64,000 nucleotides of DNA from Pseudomonas silvicola (GTDB lineage Bacteria; Pseudomonadota; Gammaproteobacteria; Pseudomonadales; Pseudomonadaceae): assembly GCF_026651855.1 (NCBI RefSeq), contig NZ_CP093280.1, positions 5,000,001 through 5,064,000 of the forward strand, in the 5' to 3' direction. Below, in pieces: positions 25,062 through 33,604 of the stretch. The first letter of the stretch is position 1; every line of letters starts with the position of its first letter. Made by a program: the position numbers and the translations under genes. The notes beneath the pieces were generated by a model, which saw nothing but the letters and a program-made list of their open reading frames with translations, searched no databases and was not told the DNA's origin.

Positions 25062-27296
25062 CTAATCGTGCCGTAGCGGAGGCTGATTGCCTAACCCCGA
25101 ATCGGGCTGGCCGACCGCGGGAAGCCAGAGTTCTACCGTTGTGCCTCGGCCTGGCACACTGTGCAATCTGAGCCCACCACCAGACTGCTCGGCAAAACCG
25201 TAGGCCATGGAAAGTCCCAGCCCTGTTCCTTTCCCGACTGCCTTTGTGGTGAAGAAAGGGTCCAGCGCGCGCTTGAGGGTAGGCGCATCCATACCTTCCC
25301 CCTGGTCGACTACCGACAGGCAAACGTAATCACCCGGCTTGATATTACCCTCTGCAACGGCAACGGTTCGTGCTTGCGCAGTGATAGTCAGCAGCCCTTC
25401 ACCCTTCATTGCATCGCGCGCGTTGACCGCCAGGTTCAGTAGTGCTGATTCCAGCTGATGTCGGTCGGTCTCGATTCGAGGTAAGGCGGGAGCAACCTGC
25501 ACATCCAGGATAATCATCGACCCCAGGGACGACCTCAGAAAATCGCCGATTTCCAACAGCAGTGGCTCGACATCATTGGGTTGTCTTTGTAACTCCTGAA
25601 TGCGGGCAAAGGAGAGCATCCGGGAGGTCAGCGATGCGCCTCGACTTGCCGCTTCCTTCGCGGTATCAATCAACCGGGAAGCGCGTGGATCTTCAGGTAT
25701 GCGTCGGCTGAGCAAATCCAGGCTGCTTTGCACGACGGTAAGCAAGTTATTGAAGTCGTGCGCGATCCCTCCCGTCAATTTACCAATCGCTTCCATCTTC
25801 TGTGACTGATGCAGCGCTTGTTCAGCCTTGAGTCGATCGGTCTTGTCCAATGCCTCCGGGACCATGCCGATGACGCTACCGGACTGATCAAGCATGGGGC
25901 GTATGGAGAAATCAAAAAACCGAGTGCCGCGGTGCTCTTCAACAGAAAGACTGAAGCTTTCCGTTGCCCCGGCAGCGACGTTAGCCATTGCGGTTTTCAC
26001 CGTCTCGCTCCCGCCGGCCGAGCGCTCAAACCAGGCGCTATCCCAGAATAGTTGGCCTTCTGTCTCGGCCAGCGTAGTGCCGGCGCCCGCCAGCGCAGTC
26101 GCATTCGCGTAAATGACCTTCCCTTCTGGGCAGGTCATCCATTGATACAAATGTGACGTGTCGAAAATGGCACGAATGTTCGCCTCGCTTTGCATCAACT
26201 GCGCGGTTCGCTGTACGACCTGCTCTTCAAGTCGTTCTACAAACCGCAGCTCGGTTTTTCGTACTTGCTCTGCTGCGCGCACGCGTTCGATATGCGCCCA
26301 GGAACGCTCCGTCACCTCCCGGAGCAAGCTTATTTCGTTGGTCTTCCAGGCTCGAGGTGTGTTGCCGTGGACCGCCATCATTGCCGTCAGCTTACCGTCC
26401 TTGATCAGGGGCATGCAGATGCTTGACGCTACGCCCAGTTGCAAAAACATCTGGGCGTCATCGGGCGCCAGTTGCTCGTGGACGTCACCGAGGACGAGGG
26501 GAAGACCGGTATGCAGTTGTTTTTCAACCAGACTGCCGAACGTCGACAACCTGTAGTGCCCAACGAGGCTCGGCACACCGGGTATGCACCAGTCGCCTCG
26601 GATAGTGAAGTGGTCAGCATCTGGCTCAACGTCGGCATAAGCGCAGATCGCAACATCCAGGTACTCGCCGAGCAGGCGGGTCGTTGTCGCCAGGATCGCA
26701 TCCGCCCCACTGAGCTGGATGGTGTGCGCGGCCAAACTGTCAAGAAAGCGCAACTGCCTTTCGTTTTCCTGCAAAGCGCATTGGGCACGAAACCGTTCGG
26801 TGGTTTCGACCACGACGGCCAGTACACCCACGGGCGTGCCGTCTTCGTCTGGGATGGGAGAGTAGTCGAGGTTCAGCCAGACTTGTTCGGGCGCGCCAGT
26901 GCGATTGAGTTCAAACCCGCGGTCAACGTAAGACAGGCGCTGTCCCTGCAACACTTTCTCCATGACGTTGGCATTGAATTCAGCGGCCTCCGGCCACGCG
27001 TCGACGACGTCCATGCCCAATACCTGGGGGTGCTTGTTCCCGGCGATCACGGAGTAGGCATCGTTATAGATCATGGTTCCCGCGCGGCCCCAGAGCAATG
27101 CCATCGGAACTCTGGACTGTACAACCGTCCTTGTGAGCGTTCTCAAGCTGGGGGGCCATTCCGATAATGGCCCTAGCGCGGTACTGGACCAATCAAACGC
27201 TTCGATCAAAGCGTCGAGTTCACCGGCGCACTCGCTCGTCGCGGCCCCAGGATCGTCAGGTCGATCCATTGCGTTGCTGCTTGGAGGAACGTTCAT
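25062..27296 (-). CDS. PAS/GAF sensor histidine kinase
   Basis: About 744 residues from the ATG at 27296. The order is: an N-terminal PAS-like region (about 25-170; LTRTVVQSRVPMALLWGR), a GAF domain (about 180-340), a second PAS (about 360-480; IRAIFDTSHLYQWM), then HisKA with H-box GGIAHDFNNLLTVVQSSL and a HATPase with N-box LLNLAVNARDAM and G-boxes DQGEGMD and GKGTGLGLSMAYG. No membrane segment is evident, so it senses a cytoplasmic signal. Its partner receiver lies immediately downstream. Confidence 0.88.
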   Translation of the reverse strand: MNVPPSSNAMDRPDDPGAATSECAGELDALIEAFDWSSTALGPLSEWPPSLRTLTRTVVQSRVPMALLWGRAGTMIYNDAYSVIAGNKHPQVLGMDVVDAWPEAAEFNANVMEKVLQGQRLSYVDRGFELNRTGAPEQVWLNLDYSPIPDEDGTPVGVLAVVVETTERFRAQCALQENERQLRFLDSLAAHTIQLSGADAILATTTRLLGEYLDVAICAYADVEPDADHFTIRGDWCIPGVPSLVGHYRLSTFGSLVEKQLHTGLPLVLGDVHEQLAPDDAQMFLQLGVASSICMPLIKDGKLTAMMAVHGNTPRAWKTNEISLLREVTERSWAHIERVRAAEQVRKTELRFVERLEEQVVQRTAQLMQSEANIRAIFDTSHLYQWMTCPEGKVIYANATALAGAGTTLAETEGQLFWDSAWFERSAGGSETVKTAMANVAAGATESFSLSVEEHRGTRFFDFSIRPMLDQSGSVIGMVPEALDKTDRLKAEQALHQSQKMEAIGKLTGGIAHDFNNLLTVVQSSLDLLSRRIPEDPRASRLIDTAKEAASRGASLTSRMLSFARIQELQRQPNDVEPLLLEIGDFLRSSLGSMIILDVQVAPALPRIETDRHQLESALLNLAVNARDAMKGEGLLTITAQARTVAVAEGNIKPGDYVCLSVVDQGEGMDAPTLKRALDPFFTTKAVGKGTGLGLSMAYGFAEQSGGGLRLHSVPGRGTTVELWLPAVGQPDSGLGNQPPLRHD

Positions 27297-27552
27297 CTGC
27301 GGCGCCCAATGCTGAAGTATGGCTGGGTGGGAGTGCACCGAGATCCGCGCTGGTTCGCTGTTTCTGGCTAGCCGAATCTCGGTAATACAGGGCTCCGACC
27401 ACACTCCTGGTTGGGTGGTTCCGTTGCAATGACAAGTCTTTTTCCGTGCCCGTTTTTCCGGCAACGCTGCCGTGAATCATCGACTGTCAGCGCGGGTGAG
27501 CCGTCTGGCTACTTTGCGCGCTGACAGCCGATGGGAGGTATCACCTGCGGTT

Positions 27553-28542
27553 TCAGACGGCGGCGATGACCACCCGTGGGCGCGAAGACAAGGCGAAGCG
27601 TCCGACACCGATGCTCAAGGCACCGCCGATCAACAGCATGAGCAAGGTGCCCCAGGCCGCCTTGGACAGGTTCCTGGCCGCCACGTCAGCGGCTTCGCGG
27701 GCTTGCTGCTCGGCCTGCTGCTTGAGCGCCTGCACCTTGGCAACCGCCTGTTCGTAGGCCTGGGCGTAGTTGTCGACGATCTGCTGCGCCTGTTCGTGAC
27801 TCTTGCCGGTGCGCGCGGCGACGATATTGACCAGCGCGTTCTTGTCGGCGGCGTTCAGTGCTGGCTCACCGGCCTTCTGGACGCGGTCGAACCACTGCTT
27901 CAGTTGGTCGCCTGCCTGGGCAGGATCAGTAGACGCCTGGGTAGCCGCCTGCTTGGCGTCGTTACCGGCCTGGTCGGTTTTCTGCTCAAGCGTGGAGGGG
28001 TCCAGCTCGGCCTTGCCCGACTGCTTCAGGGTGGTGTCCAGTTGGGCCTTGAGGCTGTCCCAGTCCAGGCTGATGCCGTTCTTGTCCAGTTGCTGCTTGA
28101 TGCTCTGGCCCACGCCAGGTGCGGCAGCGGCGACGCCATCGGCAGCCAGCGACAGGCCCTTGCCCGCGATGGTGCCGGCGGTCCCCACCAGGCTACCGGC
28201 CAGGGACGCCAACAGCCAGGTGATCAGCAGGGTGGTGATGGTCCAGCTCAGCAGGCCATGCAGGCCACCGCGGTCTGGCGCGGTGCGCCCGGCCACCCAG
28301 GCGCCGGCCGCCACCGAAATCAGGGTGCTGACAAACAACCACACGCCGGCGCCAGTACCGAAACCGCGCAGGGGGTTGCCCTGGGCCATCGGGTCGACCG
28401 CACCGGCGCCGATGGCGGTGCCCAGCACGCTCAGCACCAGGTAAGTGACCAGGGCGATGGCACCACCGGCAAAAACCGAACTCCAGGACACCCGGAACGG
28501 AGAGGCCGTGGTAGCAGCTGTGTCTACATAGGTTGTGCTCAT
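27553..28542 (-). CDS. Four-pass membrane protein with long charged middle segment
   Basis: A 329-residue protein. Three hydrophobic segments occur at about residues 20-45, 66-87 and 96-125, a hydrophilic, helix-rich segment (about 135-290) has repeated Gln/Lys/Ala and coiled-coil character, and a fourth membrane segment lies at about 296-318. Similar proteins are common in Pseudomonas beside CsbD-like stress genes but have no known biochemical role. AGGA lies 7 bases before the ATG. The upstream gap holds a tandem operator also found before the csbD-like gene, suggesting joint stress control by the divergent LuxR regulator. Confidence 0.72.
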   Translation of the reverse strand: MSTTYVDTAATTASPFRVSWSSVFAGGAIALVTYLVLSVLGTAIGAGAVDPMAQGNPLRGFGTGAGVWLFVSTLISVAAGAWVAGRTAPDRGGLHGLLSWTITTLLITWLLASLAGSLVGTAGTIAGKGLSLAADGVAAAAPGVGQSIKQQLDKNGISLDWDSLKAQLDTTLKQSGKAELDPSTLEQKTDQAGNDAKQAATQASTDPAQAGDQLKQWFDRVQKAGEPALNAADKNALVNIVAARTGKSHEQAQQIVDNYAQAYEQAVAKVQALKQQAEQQAREAADVAARNLSKAAWGTLLMLLIGGALSIGVGRFALSSRPRVVIAAV

Positions 28543-28676
28543 GAATCGATCCTCGGGCAGTAAGTGCGTTCGGCCGATGCGCCAGTGGCACCGGCCGGTT
28601 GGCGGGCAGCGGGGCTGCCTTCATCGTCGGTTTCGACGTGAGTACCAGTGTGCCGAGGCCAGGTACGGGGTGTATT

Positions 28677-28713
28677 GGCGCATTTGCACCGGTGCCTCTG
28701 GTGCATTCGCACC
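28677..28713 (-). promoter_or_regulatory. Tandem palindromic operator, copy 1
   Basis: Two 14-base near-palindromes, GGCGCATTTGCACC (28677-28690) and GGTGCATTCGCACC (28700-28713), start 23 bases apart. The whole 37-base element recurs in inverse orientation at 30284-30320 with 29 of 37 positions equal. It lies between the membrane-protein gene (minus strand) and the PAS-LuxR gene; relative to the membrane-protein gene it has the same orientation as copy 2 has to the csbD-like gene. Confidence 0.7.
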
Positions 28714-28783
28714 GACCGCCGCGTGCGGGTACTGCACTAAGCTGCGGGTTGTGGGTCCGATGTCCATGCCACAGGAGATGAAG

Positions 28784-30283
28784 ATGAGTGAGGCCGTGCT
28801 TGCCAGAGAAACCAACCGCCGTCAGTTGCAGCAGATCATCTCCGGGCTGTCGGATGGGGTGATGCTGATCGAAACCGACCAGACCATCATCTGGGCCAAC
28901 GAGGCCGCCCTGCAGATGCATGGGGTCGAGGCCATCGCCGACCTGGGCGCCAACGGCGATGAGTACCGCGAGCGCTTCGCCTTGCGTTATCGCAATAATC
29001 ATCCGCTGGATGTCGAGCAATACCCGATCGCCCGGGTGGCGGCGGGCGATGTGTTCAGTGATGTGATCGTGGAGGTCGCACCGGCCGACGATCCAGAACA
29101 GCGCAGCCGTGTGCACCGGGTGCGCAGCATGGTGCTGGAAGACAGCAAGGGCACGCCGGAGTCGCTGGTGTTGATCATCGCCGATGCCACCGAGTGGGCC
29201 AGTGCCGAGCAGCGCTTTGAAAAGACCTTCAACGCCAACCCGGCCCCCGCCGTGATCTGCCGCCTCAGCGACCTGCGCTTCATCAAGGTCAACCAGGGCT
29301 TTCTGGAGATGACCGGGCATTCGCGCGAGCAGGTGATCGGGCGCTCGGTGTACGAGGTGGATGTGCTGGAGAGTGCCGAGCGCAAGGACCTGGCCATCGA
29401 GCGCTTGACCCAGGGCGGGACCATTCCGCAAATGCAGGCCGAACTGAAGCTGCCGGGCGGCGGGACCAAGCTGGTGATCGTGGCAGGGCAGCCACTGGAC
29501 ATGAACGAAGAGGACTGCATGCTGTTCTCGTTCACTGACCTGGAACCCCGGCGCAAGGCCGAAACCGCCCTGCGCCAGAGCGAGGAGCGCTTCGCCAAGG
29601 CCTTTCGGCTCACCCCGGTGCCCACCCTGGTATGCAGCGCCGATCGCCAGCAGGTGGTGGACGTCAACGAAGCCTTTCTTGCCACCCTGGGCTACACCGC
29701 CCAGGAGTTGATCGGCCGCACCGTGGCCGAGTTGGACTTCATCGAGGGCGCAGGGATGGCGGGCACCCTGTTTGATGTGCTGGAGAAGAGCGGTCGTATC
29801 GACGGGCTGGACGTGAAGCTGCGCAAAAAGGGTGATGAGACCCTCGACTGTGTGCTGGCGGCCGATACCGTCAGCCTCCAGGACGCAGCGTGCTACCTGC
29901 TGGTGCTGATGGACATCACCGAGCGCAAGCGGTCGGAGCTGGAGTTGGTGGAAGCCATTGAAACGGTGATGCAGGACGCTTCCTGGTTCAGCCAGACCCT
30001 GATCGAAAAACTGGCCAATGCCAAAAGCGTCAACGGCCGGCAGCTCCCGTCGGCCTCCTTCACCGACCTTACCGCGCGTGAACGAGATGTGCTGGGCCTG
30101 ATCTGCGAGGGGTTGGCCGACAAGGAAATAGCCGCACGGCTCAACCTGGCACTCAACACGGTGCGCAACCACGTGGCCACGGTGTATTCCAAGCTCGACG
30201 TGCACAGCCGAAGCGAGGCCATTGTCTGGGCCCGGGAACGTCACCTGTTCGCGGGCCAGGCCAAGGCCAAACGCAAGGAATAG
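28784..30283 (+). CDS. PAS-domain LuxR-family transcriptional regulator
   Basis: A 499-residue protein from the ATG at 28784 (AGGAG 7 bases before). Three PAS-type sensor modules are visible, starting at about residues 15, 140 and 260 (the last as RFAKAFRLTPVPTLVCSADR and VDVNEAFLATLGY), and a C-terminal NarL/LuxR helix-turn-helix: LTARERDVLGLICEGLADKE then IAARLNLALNTVRNHVATVY. It is a one-component sensor-regulator with no receiver domain. The operator copies on both sides of the gene are its probable binding sites (inference). Confidence 0.87.
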   Translation: MSEAVLARETNRRQLQQIISGLSDGVMLIETDQTIIWANEAALQMHGVEAIADLGANGDEYRERFALRYRNNHPLDVEQYPIARVAAGDVFSDVIVEVAPADDPEQRSRVHRVRSMVLEDSKGTPESLVLIIADATEWASAEQRFEKTFNANPAPAVICRLSDLRFIKVNQGFLEMTGHSREQVIGRSVYEVDVLESAERKDLAIERLTQGGTIPQMQAELKLPGGGTKLVIVAGQPLDMNEEDCMLFSFTDLEPRRKAETALRQSEERFAKAFRLTPVPTLVCSADRQQVVDVNEAFLATLGYTAQELIGRTVAELDFIEGAGMAGTLFDVLEKSGRIDGLDVKLRKKGDETLDCVLAADTVSLQDAACYLLVLMDITERKRSELELVEAIETVMQDASWFSQTLIEKLANAKSVNGRQLPSASFTDLTARERDVLGLICEGLADKEIAARLNLALNTVRNHVATVYSKLDVHSRSEAIVWARERHLFAGQAKAKRKE

Positions 30284-30320
30284 GGTGCAAATGCACCAGG
30301 GGCACTGATGCGAAATCACC
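30284..30320 (+). promoter_or_regulatory. Tandem palindromic operator, copy 2 (inverted)
   Basis: GGTGCAAATGCACC, a perfect palindrome, begins right after the LuxR stop codon (30284-30297), and a weaker box GATGCGAAATCACC follows at 30307-30320, again 23 bases start to start. It is the reverse complement of the upstream element and lies 73 bases before the csbD-like start codon. Confidence 0.7.
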
Positions 30321-30392
30321 TGTCAGGGTGGTTCGCGGGTTCGTAATCTGGGCTAAAGCCGACGCAGTGGTCGGCATCACCCGGAGGTAGCT

Positions 30393-30650
30393 ATGAAAAC
30401 CGAACAGGTCAAAGGTGCATTGGAACAGGCGGCAGGCAAAGCCCAGGACATCCTCGGCGACCTGACCGGCAATGAGCGGCTGCAAGTGGAAGGCAAGGCG
30501 CGGCAGTCGGCGGGGGAGCTTCAACAGCACTACGGCGACCTGCTGGCCGAGGTGTCGGCTTTCACGCAGCGCCGCCCACGCACCACACTGGCGGTGTTCG
30601 CGGGGCTGACGTTGCTGGCGGGGTGGCTGTTGGTGCGGGGGCGTGACTGA
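30393..30650 (+). CDS. CsbD-like stress protein with C-terminal membrane anchor
   Basis: An 85-residue protein. The N-terminal CsbD-like domain (MKTEQVKGALEQAAGKAQDI, then LTGNERLQVEGKARQSAGEL) is followed by a Thr/Val/Leu-rich membrane segment at about residues 63-80 and a short positive tail. CsbD-type proteins are induced by general stress or starvation; this is the membrane-anchored version seen in pseudomonads. GGAGG precedes the ATG. Confidence 0.85.
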   Translation: MKTEQVKGALEQAAGKAQDILGDLTGNERLQVEGKARQSAGELQQHYGDLLAEVSAFTQRRPRTTLAVFAGLTLLAGWLLVRGRD

Positions 30651-30705
30651 CAACCTGATCGATGTGCGCCGGTATAGGGGCGGCGGCTGGACGCGGCGCC
30701 GCACG

Positions 30706-30912
30706 TCAACGGCTCTGTTGACCGCGACTACCCGGCGGAAATGCGAAGCGACGACCTGCCGGTGCCATGACAAAAGCGAGGAGTGCAAGAGCAGCAACGG
30801 TGGTCGGCAGCATCGACGTACCACCACTTGCAAGTAGCGCCCCACCGATGGCTCCGCCGGCCGCGATCGCCAGGGTCCAGGCAGGGGTGACCATTGCCTG
30901 GGCCAAGTCCAC
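30706..30912 (-). pseudogene. C-terminal remnant of an MFS transporter
   Basis: A 68-codon minus-strand frame with two hydrophobic helices rich in Gly/Ala (TLAIAAGGAIGGALLASGG and TTVAALALLAFVMA) and a short basic tail, as in the last two membrane segments of drug/sugar-efflux MFS proteins. No coding for the first ten segments is present upstream. It looks like a deletion remnant at the island edge. Confidence 0.5.
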
Positions 30913-30957
30913 GCCATCGCCCGCTTTGCCTTGATTGCTGGAGGCTTTAAAGCGTTT

Positions 30958-31374
30958 TTAAAGCGTTTTGAAGAAATCGAACGGCGCGCGGAAGTCGTCG
31001 AGGGACGTCGTTTTCTCAAAGATGATGCGATTGACGATGGTCATGCCAATGGATGTCCACCACTCGCCGGCGCTGGTGTCGATCATCCGCTGCTCGTCCT
31101 TGGCGATGGCCAGGTAGTCTTCGCTACGCAGGAAGTCTTCGAGGTCATCGACGCTTGCAAAATTCAGCAGGCTTACGCCGTCGAACTTGCAAGCGTCAGG
31201 GTGATAGAACGGTTCACCTGGATCTGTCGGCCCAATGCTGTGAAGCTGTACGTAGCGCTTGACCAGGCCGCCGGTGTGCCCGGCAACCACAGGCGCATGC
31301 TCGTGCAGCCACCACGTCTGGAAGTCTTCACGCGTGGTATTTGGTGCACGTACATGCAGTTTGTTGTCGCCCAA
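30958..31374 (-). CDS. EthD-domain protein (possibly N-terminally damaged)
   Basis: A 138-residue dimeric alpha/beta-barrel protein of the EthD family: NTTREDFQTWWLHEHAPVV resembles the family start REEFxRYWxEHHAP, and a second half follows with the same fold. The only start is a TTG at 31374, without a convincing ribosome-binding site, and the usual first residues (MIKL-type) are absent, so the 5' end may have been replaced. It lies among degraded genes. Confidence 0.6.
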   Translation of the reverse strand: MGDNKLHVRAPNTTREDFQTWWLHEHAPVVAGHTGGLVKRYVQLHSIGPTDPGEPFYHPDACKFDGVSLLNFASVDDLEDFLRSEDYLAIAKDEQRMIDTSAGEWWTSIGMTIVNRIIFEKTTSLDDFRAPFDFFKTL

Positions 31375-31604
31375 AGTTAGGCATGTCGTGGATTTGCTGG
31401 CTGAGCGTTTCGTGCCTGAGCAACCTTGGGAAGTAAAGCCAGAACGCTCCTGAGACCTGCCACATCCAGAGCCGCGAACGCTGCCAAGGGTGACCAGTTG
31501 GGCAAGGTCAACGATGGATTATCGGGCGCATGAGAAAGCGTGGTGAACCCCGCTTCCCCATGTCCGACGCACTGGTGGTTATTGGGTGGCAACGCGTGAT
31601 CGGA

Positions 31605-32105
31605 CTACCCCAGGGCGTCCAGTACGCGCTGGCCGTGGCGCAGTTGATCTAACAGCCACAGATCTCGATCAGGCGCTGCGATTACCTGCAGGCCAACAGG
31701 CAGCCCATTTACAAACCCCGCAGGCAGGCTCAGGGCCGGTAACCCAGTGATGTTCCAGGCACTGGTCAAACTCAGCACGGCGTCACGCACGCTTACCATG
31801 CGCCCGTCGATGGCCACCTCGCGCTGGTCTAACATTGGCGCGGTGATGGGGAGGGTGGGCATGACCAGGACATGGAAGTCATCAAAATAGCGCGTGATAG
31901 CTGCGGTTAGCTCCAATCGGGCACTCAAGGCGGTAACGTACGCCTCCTCTTTGACCGAAGCTGACATCCGCAACCGCTCCAGCACCTCCGCCTCAAAAAG
32001 CTCCGGGCGTTCCGCAACCCGTTGCGCGTGAACCTCATAAGCTTCCCGTCGCTGAATATCTGCCATCGCGACTCTCAGGGGCATGATCATATCCTCGATT
32101 CCCTG
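31605..32105 (-). pseudogene. Amidase, C-terminal fragment
   Basis: From about 32105 down to the stop at 31605 the minus strand encodes the last ~165 residues of an amidase-signature-family enzyme: DMIMPLRVAMADIQRREAYE, then ITRYFDDFHVLVMPTLPIT and the family end TGLPALSLPAGFVNGLPVGL followed by QVIAAP. The N-terminal catalytic part with the Ser-cisSer-Lys triad is absent; antisense of the next gene continues the open frame. A truncated pseudogene. Confidence 0.7.
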
Positions 32106-32136
32106 GATAACCACTCCCTCCTTACGAGAAAAAAAT

Positions 32137-32460
32137 ATGGCCCCTGATCTCAGCGAAGAAGAGATGCGCCAAGCGCTTTTCGGCACCCCGGTGCCCGCGC
32201 TGCAAGTCACCGCTTCACCACCGGTACAGGAAGTGGTATTCGTGAAGCCAGCGCCTCCAGTGGCAAGGAAGAAGGCCGTGAAGGCTTTCACCCCTCGGCT
32301 GCAGGTAACCTTGCGCGTGGGCAACGAGTTTGAAGGCAAAACGTTTGAGCTGATCCACGAGGCGGACACGCTCAGCAAATTGCAGGCGGAGGTAGATGCT
32401 CTCAAAGCTGCTAGGAAGAAATTCCGGTATGTAGAGGTGTTGTCGGTCAAGTCGATGTAG
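32137..32460 (+). CDS. Hypothetical protein, 107 residues
   Basis: I do not recognise it. From the ATG at 32137 it reads an acidic start (DLSEEEMRQALFG), a Pro/Val-rich linker, a basic patch (VARKKAVKAFTPR) and a C-terminal alpha/beta piece with LQVTLRVGNEFEGKTFELI and a regularly charged helix (LSKLQAEVDALKAARKKF). Codon use and GC look real. It overlaps nothing intact and may be accessory-element cargo. Confidence 0.5.
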   Translation: MAPDLSEEEMRQALFGTPVPALQVTASPPVQEVVFVKPAPPVARKKAVKAFTPRLQVTLRVGNEFEGKTFELIHEADTLSKLQAEVDALKAARKKFRYVEVLSVKSM

Positions 32461-32673
32461 CTACGGCTCCATTCTCGCAAAGCGGCTACCGTGGCCCCTA
32501 CGTGGATCGGTAATGGATAGCGCGATTTGAAGGGTCATGCCAATTTTCACCTAAGAAAATTGGCAGGTGGTTGGTCTGATCCGGGATAACAGGCTTTTCG
32601 AAATTTGGCCATGAAATAAGACCAAATGGTTCAAATAGCAGAATTTGGATGACTGGCTGGTACGCCCTGAAAG

Positions 32674-33348
32674 TCAGATGGCGACCAACTCAGCGATTTT
32701 TGTTGCGATTTCGGACATTGAATTCTCAAGCGTGTCCAAGCCACTTCGAGAAGCCAACATTGGGCTGATATCTCTAAGCGCGTCATACGTGGTGTTGTGG
32801 ACGATAGGCACCAACTGGTTGCGAGCCAATAGAACAGAGAGCTCTTTGTCGGCAACGCCTTCCCTGGGAAGGCTAGTCAGTAGTGCAGGGGTGACTAGCA
32901 CGAGCCCAATTCGCGAATTCGCCAAGCCCTTGTCGATGGCGCGCATCATTGGAGTACCTAGACCAAGATCTTTTTCGCTAAACCAAACCTTGACACCCGC
33001 GGCAACGAGCGATTCGTGCAGTTCTTTCGCAGCTCCCTGGCGGTCGTCCCAGGCGTGGCAAAGAAACACGTCGCGTAAATCGGGCTGTGCCGCCGCTCTG
33101 ACTTCGATGGCCTCACGAACTGGAGTGAGTGATTGCACCTCTAGAACGGTGTAGGAAACACCAGAGCTTGGCTTTGACCAGCGCGGTCTTGGGTTACTTC
33201 CGAATCTGCTAGTAGCACCACCGCCATAGGCATAGCTGGTGCTCGGCGGAGAGTAGGAACCATAGCTACCACGGTTGCGGCATGCAGGGCAGGCGGCGGC
33301 TGCAGCCGATGAGCTATGACCGCGTACTGGAGCTGTGCATCTAGACAT
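32674..33348 (-). CDS. TIR-domain protein with Cys/His N-terminus and flexible linker
   Basis: A 224-residue protein. The C-terminal TIR domain (about 90-205) shows DVFLCHAWDDRQGAAKELHE, VKVWFSEKDLGLGTPMMRAI and SRIGLVLVTPALL; a candidate catalytic Glu is in ADKELSVLL. The N-terminus has Cys4, His11, Cys20 and Cys23 (ACPACRNRG), possibly a small zinc knuckle, followed by a Ser/Tyr/Gly-rich disordered linker (about 27-60). TIR domains of this kind are NAD-degrading or NAD-cyclising enzymes or scaffolds. AAGGAAGGA lies 8 bases before the ATG. Stand-alone, at the border of the TIR/SLOG region. Confidence 0.85.
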   Translation of the reverse strand: MSRCTAPVRGHSSSAAAAACPACRNRGSYGSYSPPSTSYAYGGGATSRFGSNPRPRWSKPSSGVSYTVLEVQSLTPVREAIEVRAAAQPDLRDVFLCHAWDDRQGAAKELHESLVAAGVKVWFSEKDLGLGTPMMRAIDKGLANSRIGLVLVTPALLTSLPREGVADKELSVLLARNQLVPIVHNTTYDALRDISPMLASRSGLDTLENSMSEIATKIAELVAI

Positions 33349-33604
33349 TTGTTAATCCTTCCTTTGATAAGTGCTTGGTCGACATAAGGTGCATGCTGAG
33401 GTGAGGATATTTTAGCGCCACCTACCTGGAAAAGCGCGACAGCGCGGTGGCGGCTGGCTCACATGCTGCGGGGGAGGGCTTCTGAAGGTTCCCTTGCTGC
33501 AATCGCCCCGGTTCTAAGCCTCATACTGCGAAATGACCATTAGTTATTTCATGGCGATGGATACTAACGGGACAGGCAACGTGTGACTTGGTTGTCCCTG
33601 TGCA

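Noticed and set aside
28193-30319. 708-codon minus-strand frame across the PAS-LuxR gene
   Set aside because: Antisense of a strongly supported PAS-LuxR protein; its composition (His/Gln/Ala/Arg-rich) is typical of a shadow frame.
30947-30968. Tandem 11-base repeat TTAAAGCGTTT
   Set aside because: Only two units, at the 3' end of the EthD gene; most likely a local duplication and not an attachment site.
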